Assembly (NCBI GenBank): GCA_017405945.1
Contig: JAFQZL010000055.1
Coordinates: 1 to 64,000 of the forward strand
DNA length: 64,000 bases
Direction: 5' to 3'
Source: Acidaminococcaceae bacterium
GTDB taxonomy: Bacteria > Bacillota > Negativicutes > Acidaminococcales > Acidaminococcaceae
Both the position numbers and the translations under genes were made by a program. Below the pieces are notes generated by a model that saw only the letters and a list, made by a program, of their open reading frames with translations, made no database searches and was not told the DNA's origin. Within the stretch, counting starts at the first letter, position 1. Each line of letters opens with the position of its first letter. Positions 16,866 through 25,919 of the stretch are shown here, piece after piece.

Positions 16866-18338
16866 GTGTCCGGGAAAAAACCTGAATATAAGCAGCAGCT
16901 TACCGCTGCCGGAAAAATAAAGAAGACGAACAAATACGCGTATCTGTTTGTACCCCTGTTGCTGGTGCTGGCAGATTATGTTGCTGTGCTTTGCGCGGAA
17001 CAACTTTCCTTTACGCTGCGGAATTACCTGATCACCAATAACGGTGTATTGCGTATTACCCCTTTTACCTTTTTTGTTATTACACCGGTCATCTATCTTT
17101 TTTTTCTGCATATTTTTGAACTGTACACCCGGCAGACACAGTTCTGGCGTATTATTGCCGGTATTTTTAACGCGAACCTGTACGCCATCATAACCTGCAT
17201 TGTACTGCTGTACATCCTGCATATCGGGGGGAACATCTCCCGTCTGTATGTGGGGATGCTGGGTATCTTCAGCTTTATATTCATCGTGGTCCTCCGTTAT
17301 ATCCTGAAAGCCCTTTTCGTTAAGCTGCACGTGTTTGAAGAAGCGGTTCTTTTGCTGGGAGCCGGCCGGACCGCGCGCAACCTGCTGTATCATATCAGCA
17401 GTGACGTGGGATTAAATTACCGGTTCATCGGGTATCTGGAAGATAATACACCCAATGCGGAAGTGGCAGCACAGTTACCGTGTCTTGGCAGATTTTCCGA
17501 TGCGATTGCTGTTATTAAAAAAACCGGCGTGAAGCGGGTACTGGTTACTGCTCCGAGGCTGGAATCCGGCCAGCTGCAGAATATTATCTATGACGTGCAG
17601 CCCCTGGTGAACAGTGTGGCCTTTATACCGGATACAGGCAATATGCCTCTCTCCAATGTGGATTTTGAAAGTCTGGTTGACGGCCGCGTGATGATGTTCC
17701 AAATCCGGAACAACCTGCGCAGCCGCTGGAACCGCCTGCTGAAATTCACCTTTGACTGGTGTCTGACGCTGGCAGGGACGATTTGCATTTCCCCGATTTT
17801 GCTGGCCATCGGTATATGGGTATATCGCGATTCTCCCGGTCCCATCATCTTTAAACACCGGCGCATCGGGAAAAATGGCAGGGAGTTTGCCTGTTACAAA
17901 TTCCGGAGCATGTGCGCAGACGCGGACATAAAATTAAAAGAACTCCTGGAAACGGATCCGGGAGCCCGGGCTGAATGGGACAGGGATTTCAAACTGAAAG
18001 ACGATCCGAGGATTACCAAAAGCGGCGCCTTCCTGCGCAGGACCAGTCTGGACGAACTGCCACAGATCTTTAACGTGCTGAAAGGGGAGATGAGTCTGGT
18101 AGGGCCCCGGCCCATCATCCGGGAGGAAATACCCCGTTACGGAAAATACATTAAAGATTATTACATGGTGCGTCCGGGCATCACCGGCATGTGGCAGACC
18201 AGCGGGCGCAGCGACATCGACTACGACGAACGGGTGCAGATGGATACCTGGTATGTGCGGAACTGGAATATCTGGTTTGACATCGTACTGTTATGGCGCA
18301 CATTTAAAGTGGTAATAAACGGGAAAGGCGCGTATTGA
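16866..18338 (+). CDS. wbaP: WbaP-like undecaprenyl-phosphate sugar-phosphate transferase
   Basis: A 490-residue polyprenyl-glycosylphosphotransferase. Four to five membrane segments fill residues 25-160, followed by a Rossmann-like CoA_binding_3 domain (VLLLGAGRTARNLLY), another membrane segment near 300 and the C-terminal bacterial-sugar-transferase domain: FKHRRIGKNGREFACYKFRS, then TSLDELPQIFNVLKGEMSLV ending in GPRP. WbaP-type enzymes attach galactose-1-phosphate (or a similar sugar phosphate) to undecaprenyl phosphate and so start repeat-unit assembly. The GTG start has GGAGGAGG five bases upstream. It leads the first glycan module; the length fits full-length WbaP rather than the short PglC type seen at 30647. 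Confidence 0.88.
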   Translation: MSGKKPEYKQQLTAAGKIKKTNKYAYLFVPLLLVLADYVAVLCAEQLSFTLRNYLITNNGVLRITPFTFFVITPVIYLFFLHIFELYTRQTQFWRIIAGIFNANLYAIITCIVLLYILHIGGNISRLYVGMLGIFSFIFIVVLRYILKALFVKLHVFEEAVLLLGAGRTARNLLYHISSDVGLNYRFIGYLEDNTPNAEVAAQLPCLGRFSDAIAVIKKTGVKRVLVTAPRLESGQLQNIIYDVQPLVNSVAFIPDTGNMPLSNVDFESLVDGRVMMFQIRNNLRSRWNRLLKFTFDWCLTLAGTICISPILLAIGIWVYRDSPGPIIFKHRRIGKNGREFACYKFRSMCADADIKLKELLETDPGARAEWDRDFKLKDDPRITKSGAFLRRTSLDELPQIFNVLKGEMSLVGPRPIIREEIPRYGKYIKDYYMVRPGITGMWQTSGRSDIDYDERVQMDTWYVRNWNIWFDIVLLWRTFKVVINGKGAY

Positions 18339-18341
18339 TCT

Positions 18342-19103
18342 GTGGACATCAAAATCCTGATAGCAGCCCATAAACACTATTGGATGCCGGACGAGCCCGT
18401 CTACCTGCCGTTGCATGTGGGGGCGGAAGGAAAACCGAATCTGGGCTATACAAAAGATAATACAGGGGATAATATTTCTGCCAAAAATGCGAATTTCTGT
18501 GAATTGACCGGCCTGTACTGGGCGTGGAAGAATCTGGAAGCGGATTACATAGGGCTGGTGCATTACCGCCGCTATTTTACCCGCAGGGAAGTGCGGGATG
18601 TCCGATTCAAAAAGGAACAGATTTTACACGCGGAGGAATGGGAAAAGTTATTATCGGAACACAGCGTGGTAGTGGCGGATAAGCGGAAGTATTATATTGA
18701 AACGAACCGCAGTCATTATAATCACGCCCATCCTTCCATCGGATTGGACGAAACAGAACGGATTATTGATGAAAAATATCCGGAATACAGCGAAGCGTTT
18801 ACAACTGTCATGAACCGGACCTGGGCCCATATGTTCAACATGTTTGTGATGCGCAGGGATCTGTTTGATGCCTATTGTCAGTGGATGTTTGCCGTTTTGT
18901 TTGAACTGGAAAAGCGGCTGGATATTTCTTCCTTTGATGCTTACAATGCCCGTGTATTCGGTTTTGTGAGTGAACTGTTGCTGGATGTGTGGCTGGAAAA
19001 GAATCAGATAGCCTGTAAAGAGCAGAACGTCTCATTCATGGAGCCACAGAACTGGATCAAGAAAGGCGGACTGTTCCTGAAGCGGAAATTTTTCGGAAAG
19101 TGA
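18342..19103 (+). CDS. DUF4422 family putative glycosyltransferase
   Basis: A 253-residue protein with DUF4422 hallmarks: KILIAAHKHYWMPDE at the N-terminus, GLYWAWKNLEADYIGLVHYR and the following RYFTR, and HAHPSIGLDET near the middle. Members are found in capsule and LPS loci and include galactofuranose- and other sugar-transferring enzymes; activity is mostly predicted. The start is GTG 18342, three bases after the WbaP stop codon, so it is likely coupled to it and may add the second sugar of the repeat unit. Confidence 0.75.
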   Translation: MDIKILIAAHKHYWMPDEPVYLPLHVGAEGKPNLGYTKDNTGDNISAKNANFCELTGLYWAWKNLEADYIGLVHYRRYFTRREVRDVRFKKEQILHAEEWEKLLSEHSVVVADKRKYYIETNRSHYNHAHPSIGLDETERIIDEKYPEYSEAFTTVMNRTWAHMFNMFVMRRDLFDAYCQWMFAVLFELEKRLDISSFDAYNARVFGFVSELLLDVWLEKNQIACKEQNVSFMEPQNWIKKGGLFLKRKFFGK

Positions 19104-19185
19104 AACTTCAATGATAAATTGTAAAATGCGCTGCGCCGTCTGACATTGAAACCCGGATTTTTGCAAAGGAACTTCGGAAAGTAAC

Positions 19186-20232
19186 ATGGTAATAAAAAAA
19201 AGAGAGTCTGCGCCGGTATTCAGCATTGTGATGCCGGTTTATAATGCGGAACCGTATCTGGAAAAGTCGCTGCAAAGTATTTTACATCAGACATTTCCTG
19301 ATTTTGAACTGATCCTGGTAAATGATGCATCCACGGACCAGAGTTACAAATGCTGCGAATCCTTTGCTGCAGCAGATAACCGTATTTCTGTTTTGAATCT
19401 GAAAAAGAACCGTGGCGCAGCAGAGGCCAGAAATAAGGGAATGGATGCTGCAAGGGGAAAATACCTTTGCTTTGCGGATGCGGACGACACGGTAGAACCG
19501 GATTATCTGGAACGGTTTTATACTGCGTTGCAGGAAGAAGAATACGATTTTATAAAATGCGGCGCGTACGAGGAGTATTTTGATGGGGAAGAAACACCGG
19601 TTTATACAAGAAAGTGTATACTGCCTGAAAGGATATGCACGGGGGAAAAAGAAATCACAGAACAAATCATAGATATGGAACAGGTACCCCTGTTCGGCTA
19701 TTTATGGAACAGCGTTTATAACATGGCGGTTATCAAAGCCAATCAACTGCACTTTGACAGTGCGTTACAGGTTAATGAAGATTTTGCGTTTAATATGCAG
19801 TACCTGCCGTTTGTCTATAAAATGAAGTGCCTGTCGTATTGCGGGTATCATTATGCCAAGCGGAATGATACAAGTCTGAGCAGCCGGAAAAAGAATTACG
19901 ATTATGAAAAGCATTTACTAAAAGTCCGAAGTTTTTTAGCGTTGCTCAAACAAAATCAAATGGAAACACAGGCTCTGCTGGACAACGTGTACTGGATGTT
20001 TACCCGCTTAACATTTTCGGCGCTGGAGGCAGGCACTTCCCTGGAAGCGGTTCGCAGAGAACCGGTATTTACGGCGTATCGGAAGCATAGTTTTGGCCCG
20101 GTTGGAATCAAGAAAAAACTGTTGACCGGCATCTTACAAAGCAATACCGTTTTATTGATCCGGCCGGCTGTGATCGTAATGGGATTTGTAAAGCAGCATC
20201 TGCCGTTTTTTTTCGCAAAGGTAAAAAAATGA
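19186..20232 (+). CDS. Glycosyltransferase family 2
   Basis: A 348-residue GT-A enzyme: FSIVMPVYNAEPYLEKSLQS, VNDASTDQSYKC, RGAAEARNKG and the metal motif FADADDTVEPD. It belongs to the WbaP-headed operon and probably extends the lipid-linked repeat unit at the cytoplasmic face of the membrane. Its C-terminal third is helix-rich and basic, as in EpsJ/CpsI-type transferases. The sugar is unknown. Confidence 0.85.
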   Translation: MVIKKRESAPVFSIVMPVYNAEPYLEKSLQSILHQTFPDFELILVNDASTDQSYKCCESFAAADNRISVLNLKKNRGAAEARNKGMDAARGKYLCFADADDTVEPDYLERFYTALQEEEYDFIKCGAYEEYFDGEETPVYTRKCILPERICTGEKEITEQIIDMEQVPLFGYLWNSVYNMAVIKANQLHFDSALQVNEDFAFNMQYLPFVYKMKCLSYCGYHYAKRNDTSLSSRKKNYDYEKHLLKVRSFLALLKQNQMETQALLDNVYWMFTRLTFSALEAGTSLEAVRREPVFTAYRKHSFGPVGIKKKLLTGILQSNTVLLIRPAVIVMGFVKQHLPFFFAKVKK

Positions 20233-20251
20233 GTTTGGAAAGGTATCTGAC

Positions 20252-21376
20252 ATGCACAGTTTACCTGTAAAAGTGTTACAGATAGGTATGACCCGGAACC
20301 ATGGCGGGCTGGAGACATATCTGTTGCAGCAGTTCCGGGCGCTGGACAAAACCAGAGTAACCTATGATTTTGTCAATATAACGGGGGAATATGACATTGT
20401 GGCGCAAGAGGAGCTGATTGCCGCTGGGTGCAATGTGTTTGCAGTCAATTCCCGCCACAAAAACCCGGTAAAACATTACTGGCAATGGTTAACACTGCTG
20501 CGCAAAGCACATACACAGTATGATGCCATTGTCTTAAATACAAACAGTCTGGAATATGTATTTCCGCTCTTTGCCGCGAAACTTTTCGGGATTCCCAAAC
20601 GCATCATCCATTCCCATAATGCAGGATTTGAGAATCAAATCGGGTTATTGAGAAAACTGCTTATACGGTTTAATACAGTTTTATTGAAACATAGCGCTAC
20701 CCATTATTTTGCCTGCTCCCAAGCAGCCGGCAGGTGGATGTTTGGAGCGGAAGCTGATTTTACCGTTATCCATAATGCGATAGAACCGGATAAATTTGCC
20801 TTTAATGATGAGAAACGGGAAAAAATCAGGCATCAGTTAGAATTGGAAAACGCATTTGTCATCGGCCATGCAGGCCGTTTTTCTTACCAGAAGAACCACG
20901 GATTTCTGATCAACGTGTTTGCGGAAGTTGTGAAACGAAAAGAAAACGCCATATTGTTACTGATTGGCGATTACGTTGGGGATGATACATACTGGAACCA
21001 ATGTAAAAAGCAGGTTGCCGAATCGGGGCTTACCGATAAGGTACGTTTTCTGGGAGCGCGGAAGGATGTGCCGGATCTGATGCAGGCCATGGACTGTTTT
21101 GTTTTACCTTCCCGTTTTGAAGGACTTCCATTAGTTGGTATTGAAGCACAAGCTTGCGGACTCCCCTGTTTTTTTTCAGATAAAATTACCCGGGAAATAG
21201 GAATTACGGAACAGGCTCATTTCATAGATATCAAAGATGCCAAAGCATGGGCGGATAAGATTCTGTCCTGCTGTCAAAACAACCGCCAGCGCACTGACGA
21301 CGAAATTAAAGCCGCGGGATACGATATTGCCGGGGAAATTGAAAAAGTACAGCAGTTTTATCTGAACGTACGATAA
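20252..21376 (+). CDS. Glycosyltransferase family 4
   Basis: A 374-residue GT-B enzyme resembling EpsF-type proteins: VLQIGMTRNHGGLETYLLQQ at the N-terminus, RIIHSHNAGFENQ in the acceptor half, IGHAGRFSYQKNH and the EX7E motif SRFEGLPLVGIEAQACGLP. It starts 19 nt after the preceding gene. A similar but more AT-rich paralogue is found at 34705. Confidence 0.85.
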   Translation: MHSLPVKVLQIGMTRNHGGLETYLLQQFRALDKTRVTYDFVNITGEYDIVAQEELIAAGCNVFAVNSRHKNPVKHYWQWLTLLRKAHTQYDAIVLNTNSLEYVFPLFAAKLFGIPKRIIHSHNAGFENQIGLLRKLLIRFNTVLLKHSATHYFACSQAAGRWMFGAEADFTVIHNAIEPDKFAFNDEKREKIRHQLELENAFVIGHAGRFSYQKNHGFLINVFAEVVKRKENAILLLIGDYVGDDTYWNQCKKQVAESGLTDKVRFLGARKDVPDLMQAMDCFVLPSRFEGLPLVGIEAQACGLPCFFSDKITREIGITEQAHFIDIKDAKAWADKILSCCQNNRQRTDDEIKAAGYDIAGEIEKVQQFYLNVR

Positions 21377-21387
21377 GGAAGAATGCC

Positions 21388-22428
21388 ATGGGACAGGGAA
21401 TTACATTCATTGGGGAAAAGCCGGCGCCGAACAACCACGCGGGGAACAAGGCGCGTGTGGATGCAGACGCCATATTACGGGAAAAATACGGGAAGCCTTA
21501 CGAGAATCTGGAAGAAATCGTTTTTACCGGTCTCGCACAGAAAGTAAGGTATTTGCTGAATCTCTCCAACATGAAGCAAATATGCAGAATCCGGCAGATG
21601 CGTTCCCAAAAGGTCATCATGCAGTATCCTTTCTATTTTAACCCCGTCTTAAAAAAAGCGCTGCGGGATACGCTGGGTAAAAACGAAGTGATTTTCCTTG
21701 TTCACGATGTGAACGCGTTGCGCAGTTTTCTGGACGCGGATATTAAGAACGAAATCAGTGAACTGAATCTGGCAAAGGCTGTCATCGTTCATAACGACAG
21801 TATGGGGACGGCTTTGCAGAAATTGGGGTTAACCGTTCCGTGGATCAGTCTGGAACTGTTTGATTATTTGCTGCCGGACATACCGCAACGGTCCTTTTCA
21901 AAAGGTACAACCGTGGTATTTGCGGGAAATCTGGGGAAAAGTAAATTTTTACGCAATGGGGACATGGAAACCCTGGGACTGCATTTTAATTTATATGGCC
22001 CCGGCTTTAACGAAGAAGTAATAAAATGGAAAAATCTAAGTTATAAGGGCAGCTTCCCGCCGGATGAGATTCCTTTCCAAATCGAAGGTAATTTTGGCTT
22101 GCTGTGGGACGGATCCGCTGTCAAAACATGTGACGGCCCCACGGGAGCTTACATGAAATACAATAATCCCCATAAGCTGTCCCTGTACATTGCGGCCGGG
22201 CTGCCCGTCATTGTATGGAAACAGGCGGCGGTTGCTGCATTTGTTACAGCTTATAAGATTGGCATTGCCGTGGAATCGCTGACGGATGTTCCGGAAAAAA
22301 TACAGGCTTTGTCGGATGAAGAATATCACGCAATGGTCATGGCTGTAAAAACGTTGCAGAACCAGGTTGTACATGGCAGGTTTACCCAACGGTGTCTGGA
22401 AAGGGCAGAACGACAGGTTTTTAGTTGA
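21388..22428 (+). CDS. Probable galactofuranosyltransferase
   Basis: A 346-residue GT-B-like protein resembling the beta-1,6-galactofuranosyltransferase (WbbI-type) group: MQYPFYFNPVLKKALRD, VIFLVHDVNALR, VVFAGNLGKSKFLRN, and the donor-site region GPTGAYMKYNNPHKLSLYIA followed by AGLPVIVWKQAA. These enzymes use UDP-galactofuranose, and the gene for UDP-galactopyranose mutase (Glf) is two genes downstream, which supports the assignment. It starts 11 nt after the GT4 gene with AAGGAAG as ribosome site. Confidence 0.78.
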   Translation: MGQGITFIGEKPAPNNHAGNKARVDADAILREKYGKPYENLEEIVFTGLAQKVRYLLNLSNMKQICRIRQMRSQKVIMQYPFYFNPVLKKALRDTLGKNEVIFLVHDVNALRSFLDADIKNEISELNLAKAVIVHNDSMGTALQKLGLTVPWISLELFDYLLPDIPQRSFSKGTTVVFAGNLGKSKFLRNGDMETLGLHFNLYGPGFNEEVIKWKNLSYKGSFPPDEIPFQIEGNFGLLWDGSAVKTCDGPTGAYMKYNNPHKLSLYIAAGLPVIVWKQAAVAAFVTAYKIGIAVESLTDVPEKIQALSDEEYHAMVMAVKTLQNQVVHGRFTQRCLERAERQVFS

Positions 22429-22487
22429 TGGTTTCAAAGAAAGGCTTTTTGTAAAAGCCGCAATCGTTTTTCTGAAACAGAAGAATC

Positions 22488-23957
22488 ATGCCAAAGCAAA
22501 AATCAATCAAAGTCAACTTTATAATGAACGCGGCTCTGACCATGTCGTCCTTTGTTTTTCCGCTGATTACATTTCCCTATGTATCCCGCATTTTGTTGCC
22601 GGAAGGTATGGGAAAAGTGGCCATGGCCACAGCAGTTGTTGCCTATTTTGCGTTATTGGCCCGGCTGGGGATCCCCATGTACGGGATCCGCGCCTGCGCG
22701 GAAGTGCGGGACGATAAAGCGCAACTCTCAAAAGTAGTGCATGAACTGTTCCTTATCAATTCTGGCATGACAGGAATCAGTTATCTTTTGTTTTTTGCAA
22801 CGGTTTTTACAGTGCCTGCGTTCCGGTCAGAATATACACTATATCTTATTATCGGTTCTACGTTGCTGTTCGAAATGATAGGGGCAGAATGGCTGTACAA
22901 AGGATTAGAAGAATACAGTTATATAACGTATCGTTCAATTTTCTTTAAGATTGTGGCCCTGGCAGCCACTTTCCTTTTTGTCCATACCCGGGCGGATTAT
23001 ATAAAATACGGGGCGATTACGATTTTAGCGGCATCGGCATCCAATCTGCTGAATTTATATAACCTGCGCAAGTATATAACTTTCAAACCGTTTCCGGAGT
23101 ACAGTTTTAAACCGCATATAAAACCGGTGCTGATATTCTTTGCCACGACCTGCGCAATCGTCATTTATACACAGTTAAATACCGTTATACTGGGTCTTAT
23201 GAAAACCAATGTGGATGTAGGTCTGTATGACAGCGCCATGAAAATCAAAAATATTCTGGTCAGTGTGGTCACCGCCCTGGGTGCAGTACTGCTGCCCCGG
23301 GCGTCATACTATGTAAAGCAGGGCCTGGTTCAGGAGTTCGCAAAAATCAGTACAAAGGCAGTCCTGTTTGTGATTGGCCTTTCCCTGCCGTTAATCGTTT
23401 TTTTTACATTGTTTGCTGACAACGGAATCCATTTTCTTTCCGGCCGTTATTTTGACGGCGCAATATTCCCCATGCAGATCATCCTGCCGACGATTCTTCT
23501 GATCGGGCTGACGAATATTCTGGGGATACAGATTCTTGTGCCGCTGGGAAAGGAAAAAGAAGTTTTTTATTCTGTCGCCGCGGGAGCCGTTGTTGACCTG
23601 ATTGCCTGCCTGGCGCTGATTCCTGCATTTGCGGTTGTGGGGGCGGCTGTCAGTAATTTACTGGCAGAAGCCACTGTATTCGTGGTACAATATTATTATG
23701 TAAGCAAATGCAGGGACTGGGTGGATATCAGCAAGGCTTTCCGGCAGGTGCAATACGGAAAGATTGCGTTGGCAGTGTTCGTTGCTGTATGGCTTCCATA
23801 TTATTTCTTTAAGGCACTGGCCTGGAACGACTTTGTTATTTTGACGGTTTCCGGGATGACATTTTTCGGTATATATGGCATAGTTCTGTACATAGCAAAA
23901 GAAAGGTTTTTTATGGAATTGCTGGAGCCGGTCCGGAAAAAATTATCGGGAAGATAA
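22488..23957 (+). CDS. Wzx-type oligosaccharide flippase
   Basis: A 489-residue MATE/MOP-superfamily protein with about 12-14 membrane segments. The beginning, NFIMNAALTMSSFVFPLITF followed by PYVSRIL and GMGKVAMATAVVAYFALLAR, is characteristic of polysaccharide flippases. It should move the undecaprenyl-linked repeat unit across the inner membrane for polymerisation by the Wzy-like protein at 25909. Glf follows directly. Confidence 0.88.
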   Translation: MPKQKSIKVNFIMNAALTMSSFVFPLITFPYVSRILLPEGMGKVAMATAVVAYFALLARLGIPMYGIRACAEVRDDKAQLSKVVHELFLINSGMTGISYLLFFATVFTVPAFRSEYTLYLIIGSTLLFEMIGAEWLYKGLEEYSYITYRSIFFKIVALAATFLFVHTRADYIKYGAITILAASASNLLNLYNLRKYITFKPFPEYSFKPHIKPVLIFFATTCAIVIYTQLNTVILGLMKTNVDVGLYDSAMKIKNILVSVVTALGAVLLPRASYYVKQGLVQEFAKISTKAVLFVIGLSLPLIVFFTLFADNGIHFLSGRYFDGAIFPMQIILPTILLIGLTNILGIQILVPLGKEKEVFYSVAAGAVVDLIACLALIPAFAVVGAAVSNLLAEATVFVVQYYYVSKCRDWVDISKAFRQVQYGKIALAVFVAVWLPYYFFKALAWNDFVILTVSGMTFFGIYGIVLYIAKERFFMELLEPVRKKLSGR

Positions 23958-24033
23958 TAAGGATTTTATTCTTTGCATTCTCCAACCTGCGTAAAAACGG
24001 ATAGAGCTTGTTTTTTAGAGGAGACGCTAATTT

Positions 24034-25125
24034 ATGTATGATTTTCTGATTGTCGGCAGCGGTTTGTTTGGCAGCGTGTTTGCCCACGAAGCGAAGCTGC
24101 GCGGTAAATCCGTATTGGTAATTGAACGCCGTGACCATACGGGCGGCAATATTTTCTGTGAAGAAAAAGAAGGGATCCATATCCACAAATACGGAGCCCA
24201 TATTTTCCATACCGATGATAAAGAAATCTGGGAGTACGTGAAACAGTTCGTGGAGTTTAATAATTTTATCAATTCCCCGATAGCCAATTATAAAGGGGAA
24301 TTATACAACCTGCCTTTCAATATGAACACCTTCAGTAAAATGTGGGGGGTGGCAACGCCGGCAGAAGCAGCTGCTTTAATAGAAGAACAGCGGAAAGTCA
24401 TCACCGGGGAACCGAAAAATCTGGAAGAGCAGGCTATTTCTATAATTGGTACAGACATTTACGCCAAACTGATCAAAGGCTATACGGAAAAACAGTGGGG
24501 CCGGAGCTGTACCGAACTGCCGGCGTTTATTATCCGGCGGATTCCTGTGCGATACACCTTTGATAACAACTACTTTAATGACCGGTATCAGGGGATTCCC
24601 GTGGGGGGCTATAATAAACTGACTGACGTGCTGCTGGCCGGTATTGAAGTCCGGCTCGGCGCGGATTATAATGAACAGCGTGACGCGTATAAAAACATGG
24701 CAAAAACCATAGTTTATACTGGACCCATTGATGCCTATTTCAACTATAGCTTAGGCCAACTGGAATACCGCGGTCTGCGGTTTGAAACAGAACGGCTGGA
24801 AGAAGCGAATCATCAGGGCGTAGCCGTGATGAACTATACGGAACGGGACGTGCCCTATACCCGCAGCATTGAGCATAAGCACTTTGCATTCGGAAAACAG
24901 CCGGTAACCTATGTGACAAAAGAATACCCGGCCGACTGGAAACCGGGGGAAGAAGCCTATTATCCGGTGAATGATGATAAGAATCAGAAGTTATACAGCC
25001 AATACGTGGCATTAGCCAGGAAGGAAAAAAACGTGATTTTTGGCGGTCGACTGGCGGAATACAAGTATTATGACATGGATGACGTAATCAGGAGCGCGTT
25101 GACCAAGGTGTCTGATATGTTATAA
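24034..25125 (+). CDS. glf: UDP-galactopyranose mutase
   Basis: A 363-residue FAD enzyme. The dinucleotide-binding fold appears as FLIVGSGLFGSVFAHEAKLR, then VIERRDHTGGNIF; KYGAHIFHTDDKEIWEYV and the GYTEKQWGR, RIPVRYTFDNNYFND and QGIPVGGYNKL segments are all diagnostic. It converts UDP-galactopyranose to UDP-galactofuranose in the cytoplasm, supplying the galactofuranosyltransferase upstream. Length matches bacterial Glf (~365-390). Confidence 0.97.
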   Translation: MYDFLIVGSGLFGSVFAHEAKLRGKSVLVIERRDHTGGNIFCEEKEGIHIHKYGAHIFHTDDKEIWEYVKQFVEFNNFINSPIANYKGELYNLPFNMNTFSKMWGVATPAEAAALIEEQRKVITGEPKNLEEQAISIIGTDIYAKLIKGYTEKQWGRSCTELPAFIIRRIPVRYTFDNNYFNDRYQGIPVGGYNKLTDVLLAGIEVRLGADYNEQRDAYKNMAKTIVYTGPIDAYFNYSLGQLEYRGLRFETERLEEANHQGVAVMNYTERDVPYTRSIEHKHFAFGKQPVTYVTKEYPADWKPGEEAYYPVNDDKNQKLYSQYVALARKEKNVIFGGRLAEYKYYDMDDVIRSALTKVSDML

Positions 25126-25206
25126 TGCAACCATAAATTGAATCTTACCTTTACACACTCTTATTTACCCGACGTACTGCAGGCGCAAGAATGGGTGGGA
25201 GCTGTT

Positions 25207-25212
25207 TATAAT
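25207..25212 (+). promoter_or_regulatory. Possible -10 element upstream of the Wzz-like gene
   Basis: TATAAT 27 nt before the ATG at 25239. No convincing -35 box is seen, so this is weak. The ribosome site GGAGG is at 25225-25230. Confidence 0.3.
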
Positions 25213-25238
25213 AGTAACGTTGGCCGGAGGCGCTTTCC

Positions 25239-25919
25239 ATGGATGAAAGACTGGTATTCATTAAAAATGCGGTTTTAAAAAAACTGGGCTTTATCATGCT
25301 CTGCGGACTGGTGTGCGCAGGGCTGTTAGTGCTGGAAAAAGCGTATTTTACTAAATTTTCCATTCAGGCCGGCGGTCCGGTCACCGGGGAGTATATTGTT
25401 TCCGTAGCCGATCCCAAAGACCGCACCACCCCGAAAAAACAATTGAATTATCCGGCCCTGATGCACAGTGACGCGAATCTGGCTGATTTTATTAAATCGC
25501 TGGAAACAGAGAACCGCTTTGCGTTTGCAAAACTGCATCCGAACTGGAACCGGTTAACGGACATACAAAAACGGCAATGGCTGCGGCAGCATGTGCGTAT
25601 TTATAATTATCAGGGAAATAATTTCCGCATCTTGTTAAGTCTGAATCAAAAAGAAGTGTATGACCTTGCATTTTTGCAAAAGCACAGCGGGCTGTTTATG
25701 GATACGTTTATGCAACAGACGAACCGTACTGTAAAAAAACTGAAACCCGGCGTTGCCATTAACGTGGTGAAGCAAAATTTTGCTTTTCCCAAAGAGTTAC
25801 CGTTAGACCGGAATGATATACTGGTAAAATATGGGATCATCGGGTTCGTTCTGGGGATTCTGCTGGCAGGTTTAGCGGTCATTATTCCGGCAGCGCGAGG
25901 ATTTACCTATGGTTTATGA
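25239..25919 (+). CDS. Small Wzz-like two-membrane-segment protein, putative chain-length regulator
   Basis: A 226-residue protein with a membrane segment near residues 17-33 and another near 198-218, enclosing a ~160-residue extracytoplasmic domain. This is the topology of Wzz/chain-length-determinant proteins, and a position directly before a Wzy polymerase is usual for them. However, it lacks the typical Pro-rich second-segment motif and the long coiled coil, and is shorter than the usual ~320 residues. The assignment therefore rests on topology and context. Its stop overlaps the start of the polymerase gene by 11 nt. Confidence 0.5.
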   Translation: MDERLVFIKNAVLKKLGFIMLCGLVCAGLLVLEKAYFTKFSIQAGGPVTGEYIVSVADPKDRTTPKKQLNYPALMHSDANLADFIKSLETENRFAFAKLHPNWNRLTDIQKRQWLRQHVRIYNYQGNNFRILLSLNQKEVYDLAFLQKHSGLFMDTFMQQTNRTVKKLKPGVAINVVKQNFAFPKELPLDRNDILVKYGIIGFVLGILLAGLAVIIPAARGFTYGL

